The translations under genes were made by a program, and so were the position numbers. The notes under the pieces were generated by a model, which searched no databases, was not told the origin of the DNA, and saw nothing but the letters and a program-made list of their open reading frames with translations. DNA of 64,000 nt, from NCBI RefSeq assembly GCF_000016985.1, contig NC_009633.1, forward strand, positions 4,507,539 to 4,571,538, in the 5' to 3' direction. This document shows positions 14,187-24,100 of the stretch, one piece after another. Every line of letters starts with the position of its first letter. The stretch's first letter is position 1. The DNA comes from Alkaliphilus metalliredigens QYMF (GTDB lineage: Bacteria; Bacillota; Clostridia; Peptostreptococcales; Natronincolaceae).

Positions 14187-16559
14187 TTAATTCAATGCAT
14201 AAATATCAGAAAATTCAATACTAATTTGTTCTATATAGGATTTTTGCTTATTATTTATCTCTTGCACTTCACCCTTCATTGTTTCTACTACTCTAATTGG
14301 AAAAGTCACTGTAAATTCGCTACCTCTCCCATACTCACTTGTTACACTGATAGTTCCACCTTGTAGCTCTATAAGGGATTTCGCCAGGGACAATCCAATA
14401 CCACTCCCTTCATTTCTTCGGGTTAAAAGATCGTCTGCCTGTCTAAAGCGTTGGAAAATCATATCTAGTTTCTCTGTTTCGATACCTATACCCGTATCTT
14501 TAATTGAAATAACAACATTTCCTTCTATTTCCTCAATATAAACAGTAATTTGCCCGCCATAATTTGTGAACTTCACAGAATTTGAAAGAAGGTTTAATAT
14601 AATTCTTTCTATTTTATCCGGATCACAGGCAATCATTCGTTCCTCTACCTCTGTATCGAATAGTAAGGTTATTTGACGATTTTCAATAAATGCTGCCACA
14701 GACAGCGTGATCTCCTCTACAATGCTTACAATATTATGATTCTGTAGCTGCATTTCACAGAACCCTGAATCAATTTTAGTCATATCAATTAAATTATTAA
14801 CCAGCCTTAAAAGACGATAGCTATTTTGCCTCATGATGCCTACATGCTTACTAAGATTATTGGGATATGTCATAGATGCTTCTTTATTTGTGTATAAATT
14901 CATTAACTGCAGCGATCCTAAAATAACATTCAGAGGTGTTCTAAGCTCATGTGAAATATTAGAGAAAAACTCTGTTTTCAAACGATCACACTCCTGCATC
15001 TCATGGATTAGCTGTTGTTTTTGTGCCATATGCTTCTCTAGTATCTCAGCTCGTTTTCTATCGCTAATATCACGACTTACTACTTGAACAGCCATTCTAC
15101 CGTTATATGAAAGTAGACTACAACCTACTTCTACATCTATCACCCTTCCATATATATCTACAATCTTCTCTTCTGTAAAGTAGCCTGGTTCTACTTTTCC
15201 TATCTTTATTTCTTCAGTTGCTTCTAATTTCTTTTCATAAGAACTTGAGTGGATAAAATCCATAACGCTCCTTCCAATTAATTGTTTTGGATCCTTCAAC
15301 CCCACTAGTTTTGCAGCAGCCCTATTAGCCAGTATAAACTTTTCATCATTATACACACTAATGGCATCAGGAGAGTTTTCGAATAGGCTTCGATAACGCT
15401 CTTCACTTTCATAAAGGTCCATCTCAACTTTTTTACGCTCACTAATATCTCGAGCACAAAAAATAAGACCACTTGCCCCATCATTGTCTCCGATTAACAC
15501 ATTCCCCATAATCTCTATCCATGCATAATGCCCCTGACGATGTTGACACCGAACCTCCACTTTACTCCATGTTAGGTCTTCCTTTAGTTTTTCCATTGTG
15601 ATCTTTACCTTATCAATATCATCAGGATGCATTTTTTCTAATATGGACTCCCCTATCATCTCCTCTACTTCATATCCCGTACTCACCTTATTGGAAGGGC
15701 TTGCATACCTGATTATTCCATCCATTGTAGTTTCAACTATCATATCGGATATATTGTCAGTAATTCGCCTCAACTTCATTTCACTCTCTTCTAAGGCATT
15801 CTTCATACGTTTTTCCTCCGTTATATCACGAATATATGCTAATAAATAACAGGGATTTCCATAATGGTCTCTAGCCACAGATTCATTTAAATCAACCCAT
15901 ATAATCTGTCCATCTTTCCTAATATATCTCTTATCCATTTTAATGGCAGTTTTTTCGCCTCGAATTAAAGAGTCTGTATTCTCTACTGATATCTGTAAAT
16001 CTTCACCATGAGTAATTTCTTTGTAGTTTTTATTTAGTAGTTCCGCCTCTGTATATCCCATTATCTTACAAAATCCAGGAGGAACCTTTGTGAACGTTCC
16101 TTCTAGATCAGTATAAACCACAATAACATTGGATGTTGCCTCTGCATGTTCTAAGTTTCTCTGTCTTTCTTCTAACTGTTTTATTTGTTTTTTGAGTTGT
16201 CCCCGAGTGCTTCCTCTATTAATTGCAATGGTAAATGAGATCACTTGAATCATCACCATCATCATTACGTCTATATTACGATATCCTCTGATAAAATAAG
16301 CCACATAGGAATACACAATATGAGCTACTGCAATAATTATACTAATATAAGGTGAATGTAGTTCTATTTTGGCGAATGAATACCCAAGAGTAAGAACGAT
16401 TAAAAATATCTTGAGTGAATTTACTGCCCCACCTGAATTCCCAATGTCGACTCCCATCAATATGATTAAAGACATAATAATAATTATATCTTTTATAGAT
16501 ACTCCCTTATAACTTCTTTTTAAAAAACCTACATACTTTTCCCTTTGAAGCCCTTGCAT
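14187..16559 (-). CDS. membrane sensor histidine kinase with three PAS domains
   Basis: An orphan kinase of 790 residues. About four hydrophobic helices (residues 30-125) precede a short coil and three PAS domains (about 140-255, 265-385 and 390-500). The dimerisation domain has the H-box SNISHELRTPLN (His near 535), and the HATPase domain has N (LNLLSNSVKF), G1 (DTGIGI) and G2 (GSGIGLSL) boxes. The protein then ends with a spacer and the tail IEQISIEFSDIYALN, shared with the two other kinases in this window. No response regulator gene is adjacent. Orphan kinases in Clostridia often feed Spo0A, but that is only a suggestion here. GGAGGAGGGG supports the start. Confidence 0.88.
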   Translation of the reverse strand: MQGLQREKYVGFLKRSYKGVSIKDIIIIMSLIILMGVDIGNSGGAVNSLKIFLIVLTLGYSFAKIELHSPYISIIIAVAHIVYSYVAYFIRGYRNIDVMMMVMIQVISFTIAINRGSTRGQLKKQIKQLEERQRNLEHAEATSNVIVVYTDLEGTFTKVPPGFCKIMGYTEAELLNKNYKEITHGEDLQISVENTDSLIRGEKTAIKMDKRYIRKDGQIIWVDLNESVARDHYGNPCYLLAYIRDITEEKRMKNALEESEMKLRRITDNISDMIVETTMDGIIRYASPSNKVSTGYEVEEMIGESILEKMHPDDIDKVKITMEKLKEDLTWSKVEVRCQHRQGHYAWIEIMGNVLIGDNDGASGLIFCARDISERKKVEMDLYESEERYRSLFENSPDAISVYNDEKFILANRAAAKLVGLKDPKQLIGRSVMDFIHSSSYEKKLEATEEIKIGKVEPGYFTEEKIVDIYGRVIDVEVGCSLLSYNGRMAVQVVSRDISDRKRAEILEKHMAQKQQLIHEMQECDRLKTEFFSNISHELRTPLNVILGSLQLMNLYTNKEASMTYPNNLSKHVGIMRQNSYRLLRLVNNLIDMTKIDSGFCEMQLQNHNIVSIVEEITLSVAAFIENRQITLLFDTEVEERMIACDPDKIERIILNLLSNSVKFTNYGGQITVYIEEIEGNVVISIKDTGIGIETEKLDMIFQRFRQADDLLTRRNEGSGIGLSLAKSLIELQGGTISVTSEYGRGSEFTVTFPIRVVETMKGEVQEINNKQKSYIEQISIEFSDIYALN

Positions 16560-16820
16560 TTCAATACCCCTCCTCCTATTATAATTAAACGCCGCTCTAA
16601 TTTTTGATGATTATGTTTATTACCATTTCTTATATTCTTTATTATTTTTCATTATCCTGCATTAAACTTAATTACGCCTTTATTTTTTATGATTTGCTCT
16701 TGTTTCCTCTGTTTTTATCGGTTTTTCGACATAATCAATCTCCCTTCGACAGCTTCAAAGGGAGATTGGATTTATTGCATCAATTTACTTTTTTGATTTA
16801 CGTATTCTATATTTCTGGTT

Positions 16821-17582
16821 TTACTCCATTAAAATAACCCCTAGAGCTTGAAAGGTTTGCCATTCAATAACAGCACTTTCAGGAAGGTTATGATCCTTTT
16901 GAAACTCATATAAGGCCCGTTCCATCATAGGACCATATTTGCCATCTAAATAATCTGTATTTAAGTAGCCTAAAGCCCGTAGCCTTGATTGTATTTCCAT
17001 TACATCTGCTCCAAAGTCCCCGGGCTTGATTGTTTGAAGCCCATATCCAAAAGGGCCAAAAACACCATTTTCGATTACCACCGGTGTTCCATTTTTAACG
17101 TATTGATATAAATCCTCAACATCCCTATTGTTCATCCGAATGCAACCAGCTGATGCGTTGTATCCGATTGAGTTAGGTTTGTCTGTGCCGTGTATTCCGT
17201 ATTTACCCCAGGGTACATTTATCCCCATCCATCGGGTGCCAAAAGCACCACCCCAGCGTGCCTTCTGTATTACCTCCCATGATCCCAGTGGAGATGGAGT
17301 ACTTGGTTTCCCACTAGCAATTGTATAGGTCTTTAGTAATTCGTTGCCATTTAATAAATATAATTTTTTAACGGAAATATCCACTAGAATCTTTACATTC
17401 TCATAGTTTGGATTCTCTTCTAGCATTTGATGTTCCCATAAAATGTACTCATTATATCCTCTCACATCTCCACCAGGTGTTGGTATACCTCCAAATAAGG
17501 AACCATTTTTTATGTATAACACACCTGCCGTACCGATTAATATAATTGCAAAAAATAATAATAATCTTCTAACCAATTCCAT
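16821..17582 (-). CDS. L,D-transpeptidase (YkuD) with peptidoglycan-binding domain
   Basis: It forms 3-3 cross-links in peptidoglycan or modifies wall peptides, outside the membrane. An N-terminal hydrophobic segment (LLLFFAIILIGTAGVLYI) serves as signal or anchor. The YkuD domain has the catalytic signature HGTDKPNSIG...ASAGCIRM, with the nucleophilic Cys. A PG_binding_1 domain follows (DVMEIQSRLRALGYL, about residues 185-250). The ATG at 17582 is preferred because the GTG at 17594 lies over the ribosome binding site GGGGGAGGAG. Such enzymes are common in sporulating Firmicutes. Specific role unknown. Confidence 0.88.
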   Translation of the reverse strand: MELVRRLLLFFAIILIGTAGVLYIKNGSLFGGIPTPGGDVRGYNEYILWEHQMLEENPNYENVKILVDISVKKLYLLNGNELLKTYTIASGKPSTPSPLGSWEVIQKARWGGAFGTRWMGINVPWGKYGIHGTDKPNSIGYNASAGCIRMNNRDVEDLYQYVKNGTPVVIENGVFGPFGYGLQTIKPGDFGADVMEIQSRLRALGYLNTDYLDGKYGPMMERALYEFQKDHNLPESAVIEWQTFQALGVILME

Positions 17583-17795
17583 CTCCTCCCCCACATATTC
17601 ATTATATGCAGAGGGACAAATCCCTCATTCCCTGATTCTAATCAATTAATCAAGTACATGCACTTTATTAGCAACGACTTTTACTTAATATAAAAAGTTT
17701 TTATATGTCACACTTAGAATGGATGATGTGACTTTAGCCTTAATTTAAACTCTTCGTATTTTATAAAAATTGCGAACTAATATATCCTTATTCTA

Positions 17796-18261
17796 CTATA
17801 ATAGTTTCTCTGTGATAATTGGATAAACATGATTTTTAGGAGATGGAGTAAATGATTCAATCTTTAACCCAGATTCACCACTAAAACTATAATCCCATCT
17901 AAATTCATCTACTGCAAATCTCCATGTTAACGGAAAATATGTGATATCTCTAAAAATAATAAGAGGATATGTTTCTTTAGACTTGACCGTACTTTCCATG
18001 GGCGAAAAAATCATAATTCCCATCAGTCCGATCATACCCCAACCACATATACCCATAATAACCACCATCCCTTTGAAAGAAACTCCACTCCTGATGGTTT
18101 AAATAGAAGCATTCTCTATGGATCGCCTTATTTTCCTTTGTTGAATTGTTTACCCACTCTTCCCCGGTAATTAAATGATTTATAAAATTCTTTCCAAAGT
18201 CTATTAGTTTCAAGGGGTAGGGAGTTACCCCCAAGGGTGTTCTTGTTGGCATGTAACCCAC
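17796..18261 (-). pseudogene. frameshifted remnant of a copper-amine-oxidase-type stalk protein
   Basis: Two overlapping frames, 17977-18261 and 17796-18068, together read as one protein segment. The first ends ...FFAHGKYGQV and the second continues VKSKETYPLIIFRDITYFPLTWRF. One base shift near 17985-18005 joins them. The ITYFPLTWRFAVDEF stretch resembles the second half of proteins with copper-amine-oxidase-like N-terminal (stalk) domains, as I recall them, so the assignment is tentative. The 5' part (around 18182-18228) is a repeat also found at 21602-21649, so the beginning of the gene appears replaced. There is no ribosome binding site at the apparent GTG start. Confidence 0.5.
18182..18228. 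repeat. dispersed repeat, copy A (GTAACTCCCTACCC type)
   Basis: On the minus strand it contains GTAACTCCCTACCC followed by a diverged AT-rich part ending AAGAATTTTATAAAT. It closely resembles 21602-21649. Here it is read through as GVTPYPLKLIDFGKNFIN within the broken stalk gene, while the other copy has stop codons. Confidence 0.6.
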
Positions 18262-18665
18262 TCTAATTTCGCAACATATTTCTATATTTTTCTACTTAAT
18301 CTGATTTTATTTCCTTGGAAATTGTTGCTTGGTGTTTTATTATGTACTTCTATTATTGGCTACTTCTATCCATCTTATTTCACTTTTCATTGAATAAGAT
18401 TTTATGCATTTTATGTACTAGAAGGGTGAATATTATAATAAAGCTTTTTTGTTTTATTACATGACTATGGATGGACTATCTGGTGGTCACTGGCTTGGCT
18501 TTCTATGATGTTTCCTATGTTCGTATTACACCATAGAAAACCTTTACTTACATATGTTATATCAATAATGGTGATAATTATAATGTTGGTACTTTTTCCA
18601 GTTAACTTTACTTATACGCATTAAAGATATTAGCAAAAATGTTACAAGGAGGAAATACATCGACT
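18262..18665. other. intergenic stretch with a possible gene fragment
   Basis: These 404 bases are AT-rich. The first 180 show nothing I can name. On the plus strand 18442-18624 is a 60-codon open stretch without a usable start, described separately. The ribosome binding site of the following membrane protein gene (AAGGAGG) is at 18646-18652. Confidence 0.4.
18442..18624 (+). pseudogene. possible remnant of a small membrane protein gene
   Basis: An open stretch of 60 codons, stop to stop, contains a Trp-rich segment (YGWTIWWSLAWLSMMFPM) and a hydrophobic helix (VISIMVIIIMLVLFPV) before the stop. It lacks an early start codon and ribosome binding site. The composition looks like real membrane protein sequence and the next gene also encodes a membrane protein, so this may be the 3' end of a decayed neighbour. 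It could also be chance. Confidence 0.25.
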
Positions 18666-19160
18666 ATGAGTAAAGAAGTAATTATATTAATAGTTGCATG
18701 GTTTATAACAATAAATATGCTTGTTTTACTTGTGCCAAAAAATAAAATCAGAGAGGCACAAGTCATTTTCCTTTTCAAGCAATTACTATCTTGGTTATTG
18801 GGTCTTATAGTTGCACAATATAAACTTATAGAATATCCCGTTAGGTTATTTAGCTATGCAAATAAAGCTAGCTTCACCTTTGAATTCTTTATTTTTCCTG
18901 CATTGTGCGTTGTTTTTGTCTTGTATTATCCAGAAAGGAAAAGCCACACAAGGCAATTCATGTACTACCTTTATTTCTGCACAGCAATAACAACTCTCGA
19001 AATATTTTTAGAAAAGTATACAAATGTAATAGGATACATTCATTGGGCTTGGTATCTAACATGGATTACTCTTTTCTTAACTTTTTATGCTTCAAGAAAG
19101 TATTATGTTTGGTTTTTTAGATTAAAACCTAAAGAAAAAGTAGCAGACTTAGAAAAATAG
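18666..19160 (+). CDS. CBO0543-family integral membrane protein
   Basis: About 164 residues with five predicted membrane helices and a charged C-terminus (RLKPKEKVADLEK). Features such as PERKSHTRQF and EKYTNVIGYIHWAWYLTW match the CBO0543 family of small clostridial/bacillar membrane proteins as I know it. The family has no assigned function. ATG 18666 is in frame, 13 bases after AGGAGG, which is long. An upstream ATG at 18639 would have its site inside the gene, so 18666 is preferred. It is the only rightward gene between two leftward transcription units, so it is probably monocistronic. Confidence 0.7.
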   Translation: MSKEVIILIVAWFITINMLVLLVPKNKIREAQVIFLFKQLLSWLLGLIVAQYKLIEYPVRLFSYANKASFTFEFFIFPALCVVFVLYYPERKSHTRQFMYYLYFCTAITTLEIFLEKYTNVIGYIHWAWYLTWITLFLTFYASRKYYVWFFRLKPKEKVADLEK

Positions 19161-19409
19161 GGACTTATAATTAGACATGGATTTTTTATACTGTCTTAAT
19201 ATTTTCCATTTCTCTGCTTATTGATTTTTCTTTCCACTACACCTCTTTCATGATGAGTATTTTAATATAATCACAATAGAGGTGTACATGTCCCCTTCTT
19301 AAAATACTTTTCTATAATTGTTTTTTGCTTTCCTCTCATAAAGGCTTAATTATGTGAATACAATTAAGCTTTTAATATAGGGCTTTTCACTTTCAAATAC
19401 CATTAAATT

Positions 19410-21293
19410 CTATGATGTATTATCTTGTAGCATACTTGAGTTCACATAGATATCAGAAAACTCTATTTTAATTCTTTCAACATTTAAAAAATCGTTTCCA
19501 TTGGAGACAATATATTCATTATCTGTGAGCTTAACAGGAAGCTCTATAATAAATTCACTTCCCTCACCAAATTTACTTACAACAGAAATCTTTCCATCAT
19601 GTAACTCAACTAAATATTTAACTAATGCAAGACCAATACCTGAACCTTCAAATTCTCTACTTAAAGTGCTATCCACTTGTGCGAATCGGTCGAAAATGAT
19701 TTCTGTTTTATCTTCTGGAATTCCAATACCATTATCTTTGATAGATATAGCAATGATTTCTTTTCTATCGTAAATCGTTACCTGAATTTCTCCACCTTCC
19801 CCTGTAAACTTAATGGCATTGGATAAAATATTAAGCATAATTCTTTCTATCAGGTCTTCATCAAAAGACATTATTTTTTCTTCTACCTCTGTATCAAATA
19901 CAACATTAATGTTTTTTAAGTCAGCATAGCCTACTATGGACATAGTGATGTCCTCTACAGTTTTTGTAATATCTCTGTTAATAGGATGTGCTCGTAAATG
20001 ATGGTTTTCTGCTTTAGTCACATCAATAAGGTTATTTATAAGTCTAAGCAAACGGTAGCAGTTTTGTTTTTGCATCTTTAGATATTTTTTTATATTCACA
20101 TTCCAGGATTCCATGTTGTTATGGTCAAGCTGTTCCATCAATTGATTCGAGCCTAAAATAATATTTAGTGGCGTTTTTAACTCATGGGATACAGTTGAAA
20201 GAAATTGGTCTTTTAATTCATTGTACTCTTCTATCTCTTTTATCCTTTGGTTCAGTTCCTCTGTCATTTGGTCAAAAGTTTGTCCTACTATTGCCAGCGG
20301 GTTCTCACTAGTAAAATTCGTTTTCGCATTGAGATTGCCCTGCATTATGTCCTTAGAAGTTTGTACTAGTTTATTCATAGAAGAAACTAATCCATAACTG
20401 AGTCTTATAACCAGTATTAATAAAAGGAAGAACACACCAAAAAACATCAGTAACTCATCCTGCACACTTTTATTTTTCATAGCTAACAATTCATCAGTAG
20501 ACATAGTCACAAAGTTTGCCCATCCCATAGATTCGATAGGATAATCCACTCCCGTTCGCAGGTCATTGTCAATATTTGATTTAAACGCCTCCGTTCTTAC
20601 AATTTCACCATCTAAAGCTCTCCATGCAGGTGAATCTTCAGATATTTTTCTATTTTCAAAAGAAATTTCTGGACTACCCTTTCGAAAAACAATATACCCA
20701 TTTTTATCAACAATACCATAGGAGCTTGTGGTAGCACGCCGCTCAGTTGTAAAGAAAGATTCGATTTTTTCCACATCTAAATAAGCGATCATAATGCCTT
20801 TCAGTTCATTATTCGCCCTGATTGATTGTGCTATAGATATAACTGGTCTGTCATCATTTTCCTTTAAATTTGAAACTACCATTTCACTACCATAGATAAT
20901 CTCTTGAATATACTCTTCATGTACATAATCGCTGTTCTGTGATATAGCCCCTGTACTTGCCAACACCTCCCCCTTTGGAGATAACCATGCATAGCCAGTA
21001 ATCCTAGAGTCCTTTGGACGTAATTTTTCTAAATAATCTTCAATATCTTCTTGATTCCAACTACTGTTAGAAAGTATAGTTGTTCCTACTACATTTTGAG
21101 TTCTACCAATCCCTCTGATATAACAGCTAAAGGTACTGGCAATTACACTTGCAGACTCTTCACTGGAATTTAATTCAGATTCCATACTTAAATTGTAGCG
21201 TTCTTGTATTCCATGAATTTTTATTAAGGATATAGGAATCAATATTAAAAGGATGAGGGCCAAAATTCTTATTCTTATATTCCTTAAACTCAT
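19410..21293 (-). CDS. membrane sensor histidine kinase with extracellular Cache-type sensor and HAMP
   Basis: A 627-residue kinase. A signal-anchor helix (ILALILLILIPISLIKI) and a second membrane helix (residues of about 280-300) bracket an extracellular region of about 245 residues that resembles a double Cache sensor. Then come HAMP, a short coil, HisKA (STVSHELKTPLN) and HATPase (LNILSNAIKF, DNGIGIP, GSGIGLAL). The protein ends VERIKIEFSDIYVNSS..., the tail shared with two other kinases here. No response regulator is adjacent. Cache sensors bind small ligands such as amino or organic acids. The ligand is unknown. AGGAGGAG supports the start. Confidence 0.87.
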   Translation of the reverse strand: MSLRNIRIRILALILLILIPISLIKIHGIQERYNLSMESELNSSEESASVIASTFSCYIRGIGRTQNVVGTTILSNSSWNQEDIEDYLEKLRPKDSRITGYAWLSPKGEVLASTGAISQNSDYVHEEYIQEIIYGSEMVVSNLKENDDRPVISIAQSIRANNELKGIMIAYLDVEKIESFFTTERRATTSSYGIVDKNGYIVFRKGSPEISFENRKISEDSPAWRALDGEIVRTEAFKSNIDNDLRTGVDYPIESMGWANFVTMSTDELLAMKNKSVQDELLMFFGVFFLLLILVIRLSYGLVSSMNKLVQTSKDIMQGNLNAKTNFTSENPLAIVGQTFDQMTEELNQRIKEIEEYNELKDQFLSTVSHELKTPLNIILGSNQLMEQLDHNNMESWNVNIKKYLKMQKQNCYRLLRLINNLIDVTKAENHHLRAHPINRDITKTVEDITMSIVGYADLKNINVVFDTEVEEKIMSFDEDLIERIMLNILSNAIKFTGEGGEIQVTIYDRKEIIAISIKDNGIGIPEDKTEIIFDRFAQVDSTLSREFEGSGIGLALVKYLVELHDGKISVVSKFGEGSEFIIELPVKLTDNEYIVSNGNDFLNVERIKIEFSDIYVNSSMLQDNTS

Positions 21294-21533
21294 TCTATAC
21301 TCCTCCTTGAGATTGATTCCACTAAATGATTTATCCTCAATGGAAAAGTCACCCGCTTAATCTCATTATATTCTCTCAAATAATGAGATTTTCTAACTGA
21401 TTTTTGAATTTTATGGAAATTCATATAATTATATCATTCGACTGATTTCTACCTACTCCTTTAAAAATCTCTCGACATACCTCGACAACTATGATTAGAT
21501 AAAGCACATAGGTTAACCCATATGCTTTTTCCA

Positions 21534-21610
21534 ATAATAAAAAAGATGAACTAGTCATCTTTTTGGTTTCTATCGGCAGATAGCGTTATTCTATTGTTAT
21601 TTATATAAAT
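21534..21610. repeat. GATGAACTAGTCATC repeat, copy 1
   Basis: The palindromic core AAAAAGATGAACTAGTCATC continues as CTTTTT, TTTCTATCGGCAGATAG and then AT-rich sequence. Copy 2 at 24101-24178 matches over nearly the whole length. The core is also a small terminator-like hairpin. Confidence 0.7.
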
Positions 21611-21649
21611 TCTTCCTTAAGTCTTTTAATTTTAAGGGTAGGGAGTTAC
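21602..21649. repeat. dispersed repeat, copy B (GTAACTCCCTACCC type)
   Basis: On the minus strand it reads GTAACTCCCTACCC followed by TTAAAATTAAAAGACTT and AAGAATTTATATAAAT. It is clearly related to 18182-18228. Three in-frame stops show that it does not encode the peptide read from copy A. Confidence 0.6.
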
Positions 21650-21890
21650 TGCACGATTGGAAGGCGATACAATCTTTCCTATCCTTCCCCTAACCCTGTA
21701 TTTCTCCTGCGCAAAGCAAATACATTAGGTAGTTAACTCTCATGCAACCTACAATTCGATTACTCAAAATGCAGTTTCGAGCGGGGATGCGTTTAGCAAC
21801 TAACACAGTTTCCTTTGAAACACTACTATCTAGCGACTTCTTGTCGCACCGCCTTAAAAAAAGAAGACGAAACAAATATCATATATTGTA

Positions 21891-22400
21891 TTAGCCCTCA
21901 AAACTCCACACTGGTATTACTCCAATTTCTTCTAATAATGGATTACCATTCTCATCATCATATTTCAATTCAATCACAATATTATGGTTAATGTATTCCA
22001 TCATTTCTCGGTGATATGTAACACCTGCTCTTCCTCCCTGAAAGTTCTTTAGTTCTTCAGAGTTATAGGTATATCCTGTTACATTTTTCTCTTCTTCACC
22101 TGTATTTTTATCTTTAAAGCTTATAGTAATAGATATATTCTCTGACACATAATCTTCCTGTCCCATATAGTCAATTGATTCTATACGGAGGTGCACATGG
22201 TTAGATGTATTAACCAAAACTCCATCGCTGATTTTCCAATTATTACTTTCACCTTCCAACCTAAATACAGATGTTAGCAAATCTGCCCTTTCTTGACTCA
22301 ATTGATTGTTTAAATTCTTGTTATTATTCAGCGATGCGATACAGGTAATTAATAAAATAGAACATATTATCATTAATAGTTTGTTATTTTTCATATTCAT
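21891..22400 (-). CDS. secreted or membrane-anchored hypothetical protein
   Basis: About 169 residues. An N-terminal basic region and hydrophobic helix (KLLMIICSILLITCIASL) form a signal peptide or anchor. The Cys in it is not in a clear lipobox. The remainder looks like a beta-rich exported domain (HVHLRIESIDYMG, ISITISFKDKNTG, IVIELKYDDENG). I do not recognise the family. ATG 22400 is used, but a TTG at 22412 and ATG at 22394 are in frame. The upstream site is AGAGG. It stands alone, downstream of a decayed amidohydrolase gene. Confidence 0.6.
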   Translation of the reverse strand: MNMKNNKLLMIICSILLITCIASLNNNKNLNNQLSQERADLLTSVFRLEGESNNWKISDGVLVNTSNHVHLRIESIDYMGQEDYVSENISITISFKDKNTGEEEKNVTGYTYNSEELKNFQGGRAGVTYHREMMEYINHNIVIELKYDDENGNPLLEEIGVIPVWSFEG

Positions 22401-22485
22401 TTCTTTGCTCAACCTCTTCCAGCTTATATTTTTATTGGTTATACCACTGCTTTTATTTCCATTATAGTAAAACTACCTGCACATT

Positions 22486-23274
22486 TTACGTCAAGTACAG
22501 ATTAAATAGTTCTACTGCATTTTTATAGAATATATCCTCTTTACACGCATCATCAATATTTAGACTGTTAATCAATTCTATATGTTTCCCAATATCACAC
22601 ATGCCATAATCAGTTCCAAATAAAACCTTTTTCGGATTGTCTTTGATTGTTTTTTCTAAAATATATTTTATTTTTTATTTTCCAGTCTCCGCCTCAACCT
22701 CTTCATCCGCAAGACCAGATGTATCAAAATAAATATTTTCATATCCCTTCGTAATGTCATAGCAATATTCTACCCTTGGCCAAAAGTAGTGTGCGATAAT
22801 AATTTTTAAATCCTTGTATTGATTTGCTACCTCTACAATATACTTTGGATCATTGTAGTTTGCAACATCAGGATCTCCGCTGTTCCATCCCGTATGTATG
22901 ACAAGGGGAGCGTTGTGTTTAATACATAACTCAAATGCTTTTTTCAATCTCAAATCGTTTGGATAATGGGGATCATGTCCTGGGAATATTTTAATCGCCT
23001 TAATTACTTTTTCTTTGAATAGCATATCTAATTTATCGTGAATAAATTGGTCGCCCTTTAATATATTCAACGTACCCATCAAGAATATATTAGGTTGATT
23101 CTAAAATAATTCAATACATTCATCTAAATCACCTATGCTAGAACCTTTAATGTGGTCTGGGATCACAATAGCATAATCAACTTTATTCTTTTTTAATTCT
23201 TTCATTAAAGCACATTTCTTTTCTTCAAGGGAACATAGTCCTTCAAAAGTGGGAAGATGTAAGTGACAATCCAT
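22486..23274 (-). pseudogene. amidohydrolase-family gene, broken
   Basis: The frame starts at ATG 23274 after GGAGGG and reads MDCHLHLPTFEG, the HxH metal motif of the superfamily. It meets an in-frame TAG at 23101-23103 within ...CIELF*NQPNIFLMG, then continues through residues like VIHTGWNSGDPD and IIAHYFWPRVEY. A frameshift near 22665-22680 follows. The last segment, in another frame, gives VLFGTDYGMCDIGKH and ends at 22486. The protein would be about 260 residues, the size of small Amidohydro_2 hydrolases. With two separate lesions it is almost certainly non-functional. The substrate was never clear. Confidence 0.8.
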
Positions 23275-23523
23275 TTTCAATTAACTCCCTCCAGTGCAAT
23301 TTAAATGATTTCAACTATTTTTATTACGCATACCTTTGGTAATTGTCCCTGAATAGATCTCAGAATAGATAGTTAATTAATACTATAAGTTTCTTTCCAC
23401 GCTAACATCATACCATCTATTGGCATAATATTACACATATATACAGTCTATGTCATCATTATATTTAAATAATTCTTTCTTATTTGTGCTATGTATTAAA
23501 TCATTACTTAAATTTGGATAATG

Positions 23524-23543
23524 AAAAAGATGAACTAGTCAAT
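23524..23543. repeat. GATGAACTAGTC repeat, copy 3 (interrupted)
   Basis: AAAAAGATGAACTAGTC matches copies 1 and 2. Here the second arm, CATCTTT, occurs only about 50 bases later (23591-23597), as if sequence had been inserted in the palindrome. Confidence 0.5.
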
Positions 23544-23685
23544 AGGTTAGTGCCTATATACTTTCTAAAACAAGAAAAAAATAAATTGCTCATCTTTATT
23601 GATAGTTAAATTCTACAGGCACAGCTCATTGAATAAGTCCTTCCGTATACTAAACATTTTCAACCCCATGGGGAACCAAGATATA

Positions 23686-23726
23686 AAAAGCACCCCACAA
23701 GTTCTAATTGTCCGTGGGATGCTTTT
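23686..23726. terminator. terminator hairpin after the stalk-domain fragment
   Basis: AAAAGCACCCCAC (23686-23698) pairs with GTGGGATGCTTTT (23714-23726), with one mismatch and T-tracts in both directions. It lies 30 bases beyond the stop codon of the 73-residue frame at 23756-23977. Confidence 0.7.
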
Positions 23727-23755
23727 ACAAAGGCATTAAGCTACATTTTTAAATT

Positions 23756-23977
23756 TTATGCATCTTCGTCTTTATCGTCTGTATTCTGTAACTCAGATAT
23801 CATTTCTTCAATCTCTTCTTGATATTCATTTATCAAAACCTTCATATCCTCAATTAGCTCAATCGTTTCAGTTTCTTGGTCCCATTCTCCCTTTATTCCT
23901 AAGGTCTCTGCAATAAATCTTAAGGGCACATTACTTGGCGCTTTCCATTTATTGAACCCGAAAAAGATGATGAACAC
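23756..23977 (-). pseudogene. fragment of a copper-amine-oxidase-like N-terminal domain protein
   Basis: The 73-residue frame contains VPLRFIAETLGIKGEWDQ and then TETIEL, the typical end of a copper-amine-oxidase-like N-terminal (stalk) domain. An acidic coil follows (INEYQEEIEEMISELQNTDD). The first half of the domain and any signal peptide are missing, and there is no ribosome binding site before the GTG at the apparent start. It is most likely the 3' remnant of a larger exported protein. Its own terminator survives downstream. Confidence 0.6.
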
Positions 23978-24100
23978 TGCTACTTAATAATATATCCTGA
24001 AATCACCTCATGTGAAACCATCATATCATATTATGGAATAATTTTACATTACACAATAGTAACAAAGTACACATCAGTTGACCCCTACCCATGTTTTGTA

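Larger units (their letters stand above)
21294..21890. other. gene-poor stretch with two dispersed repeats
   Basis: These 597 bases carry two repeat copies (21534-21610 and 21602-21649). A 61-codon minus-strand frame at 21690-21875 has no ribosome binding site and no recognisable domain. The GC-richer block 21650-21880 differs from its surroundings and may be part of the same decayed repeat element as copy B. Nothing else is recognised. Confidence 0.45.
23275..23755. other. gene-free stretch with a repeat and a terminator
   Basis: These 481 AT-rich bases contain no gene I can support. They hold a partial third copy of the GATGAACTAGTC repeat (23524-23543) and a clear terminator (23686-23726). 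Confidence 0.5.

Noticed and set aside
21690-21875. 61-codon minus-strand open frame
   Set aside because: No ribosome binding site and no domain. It lies in a block that looks like part of a decayed repeat.
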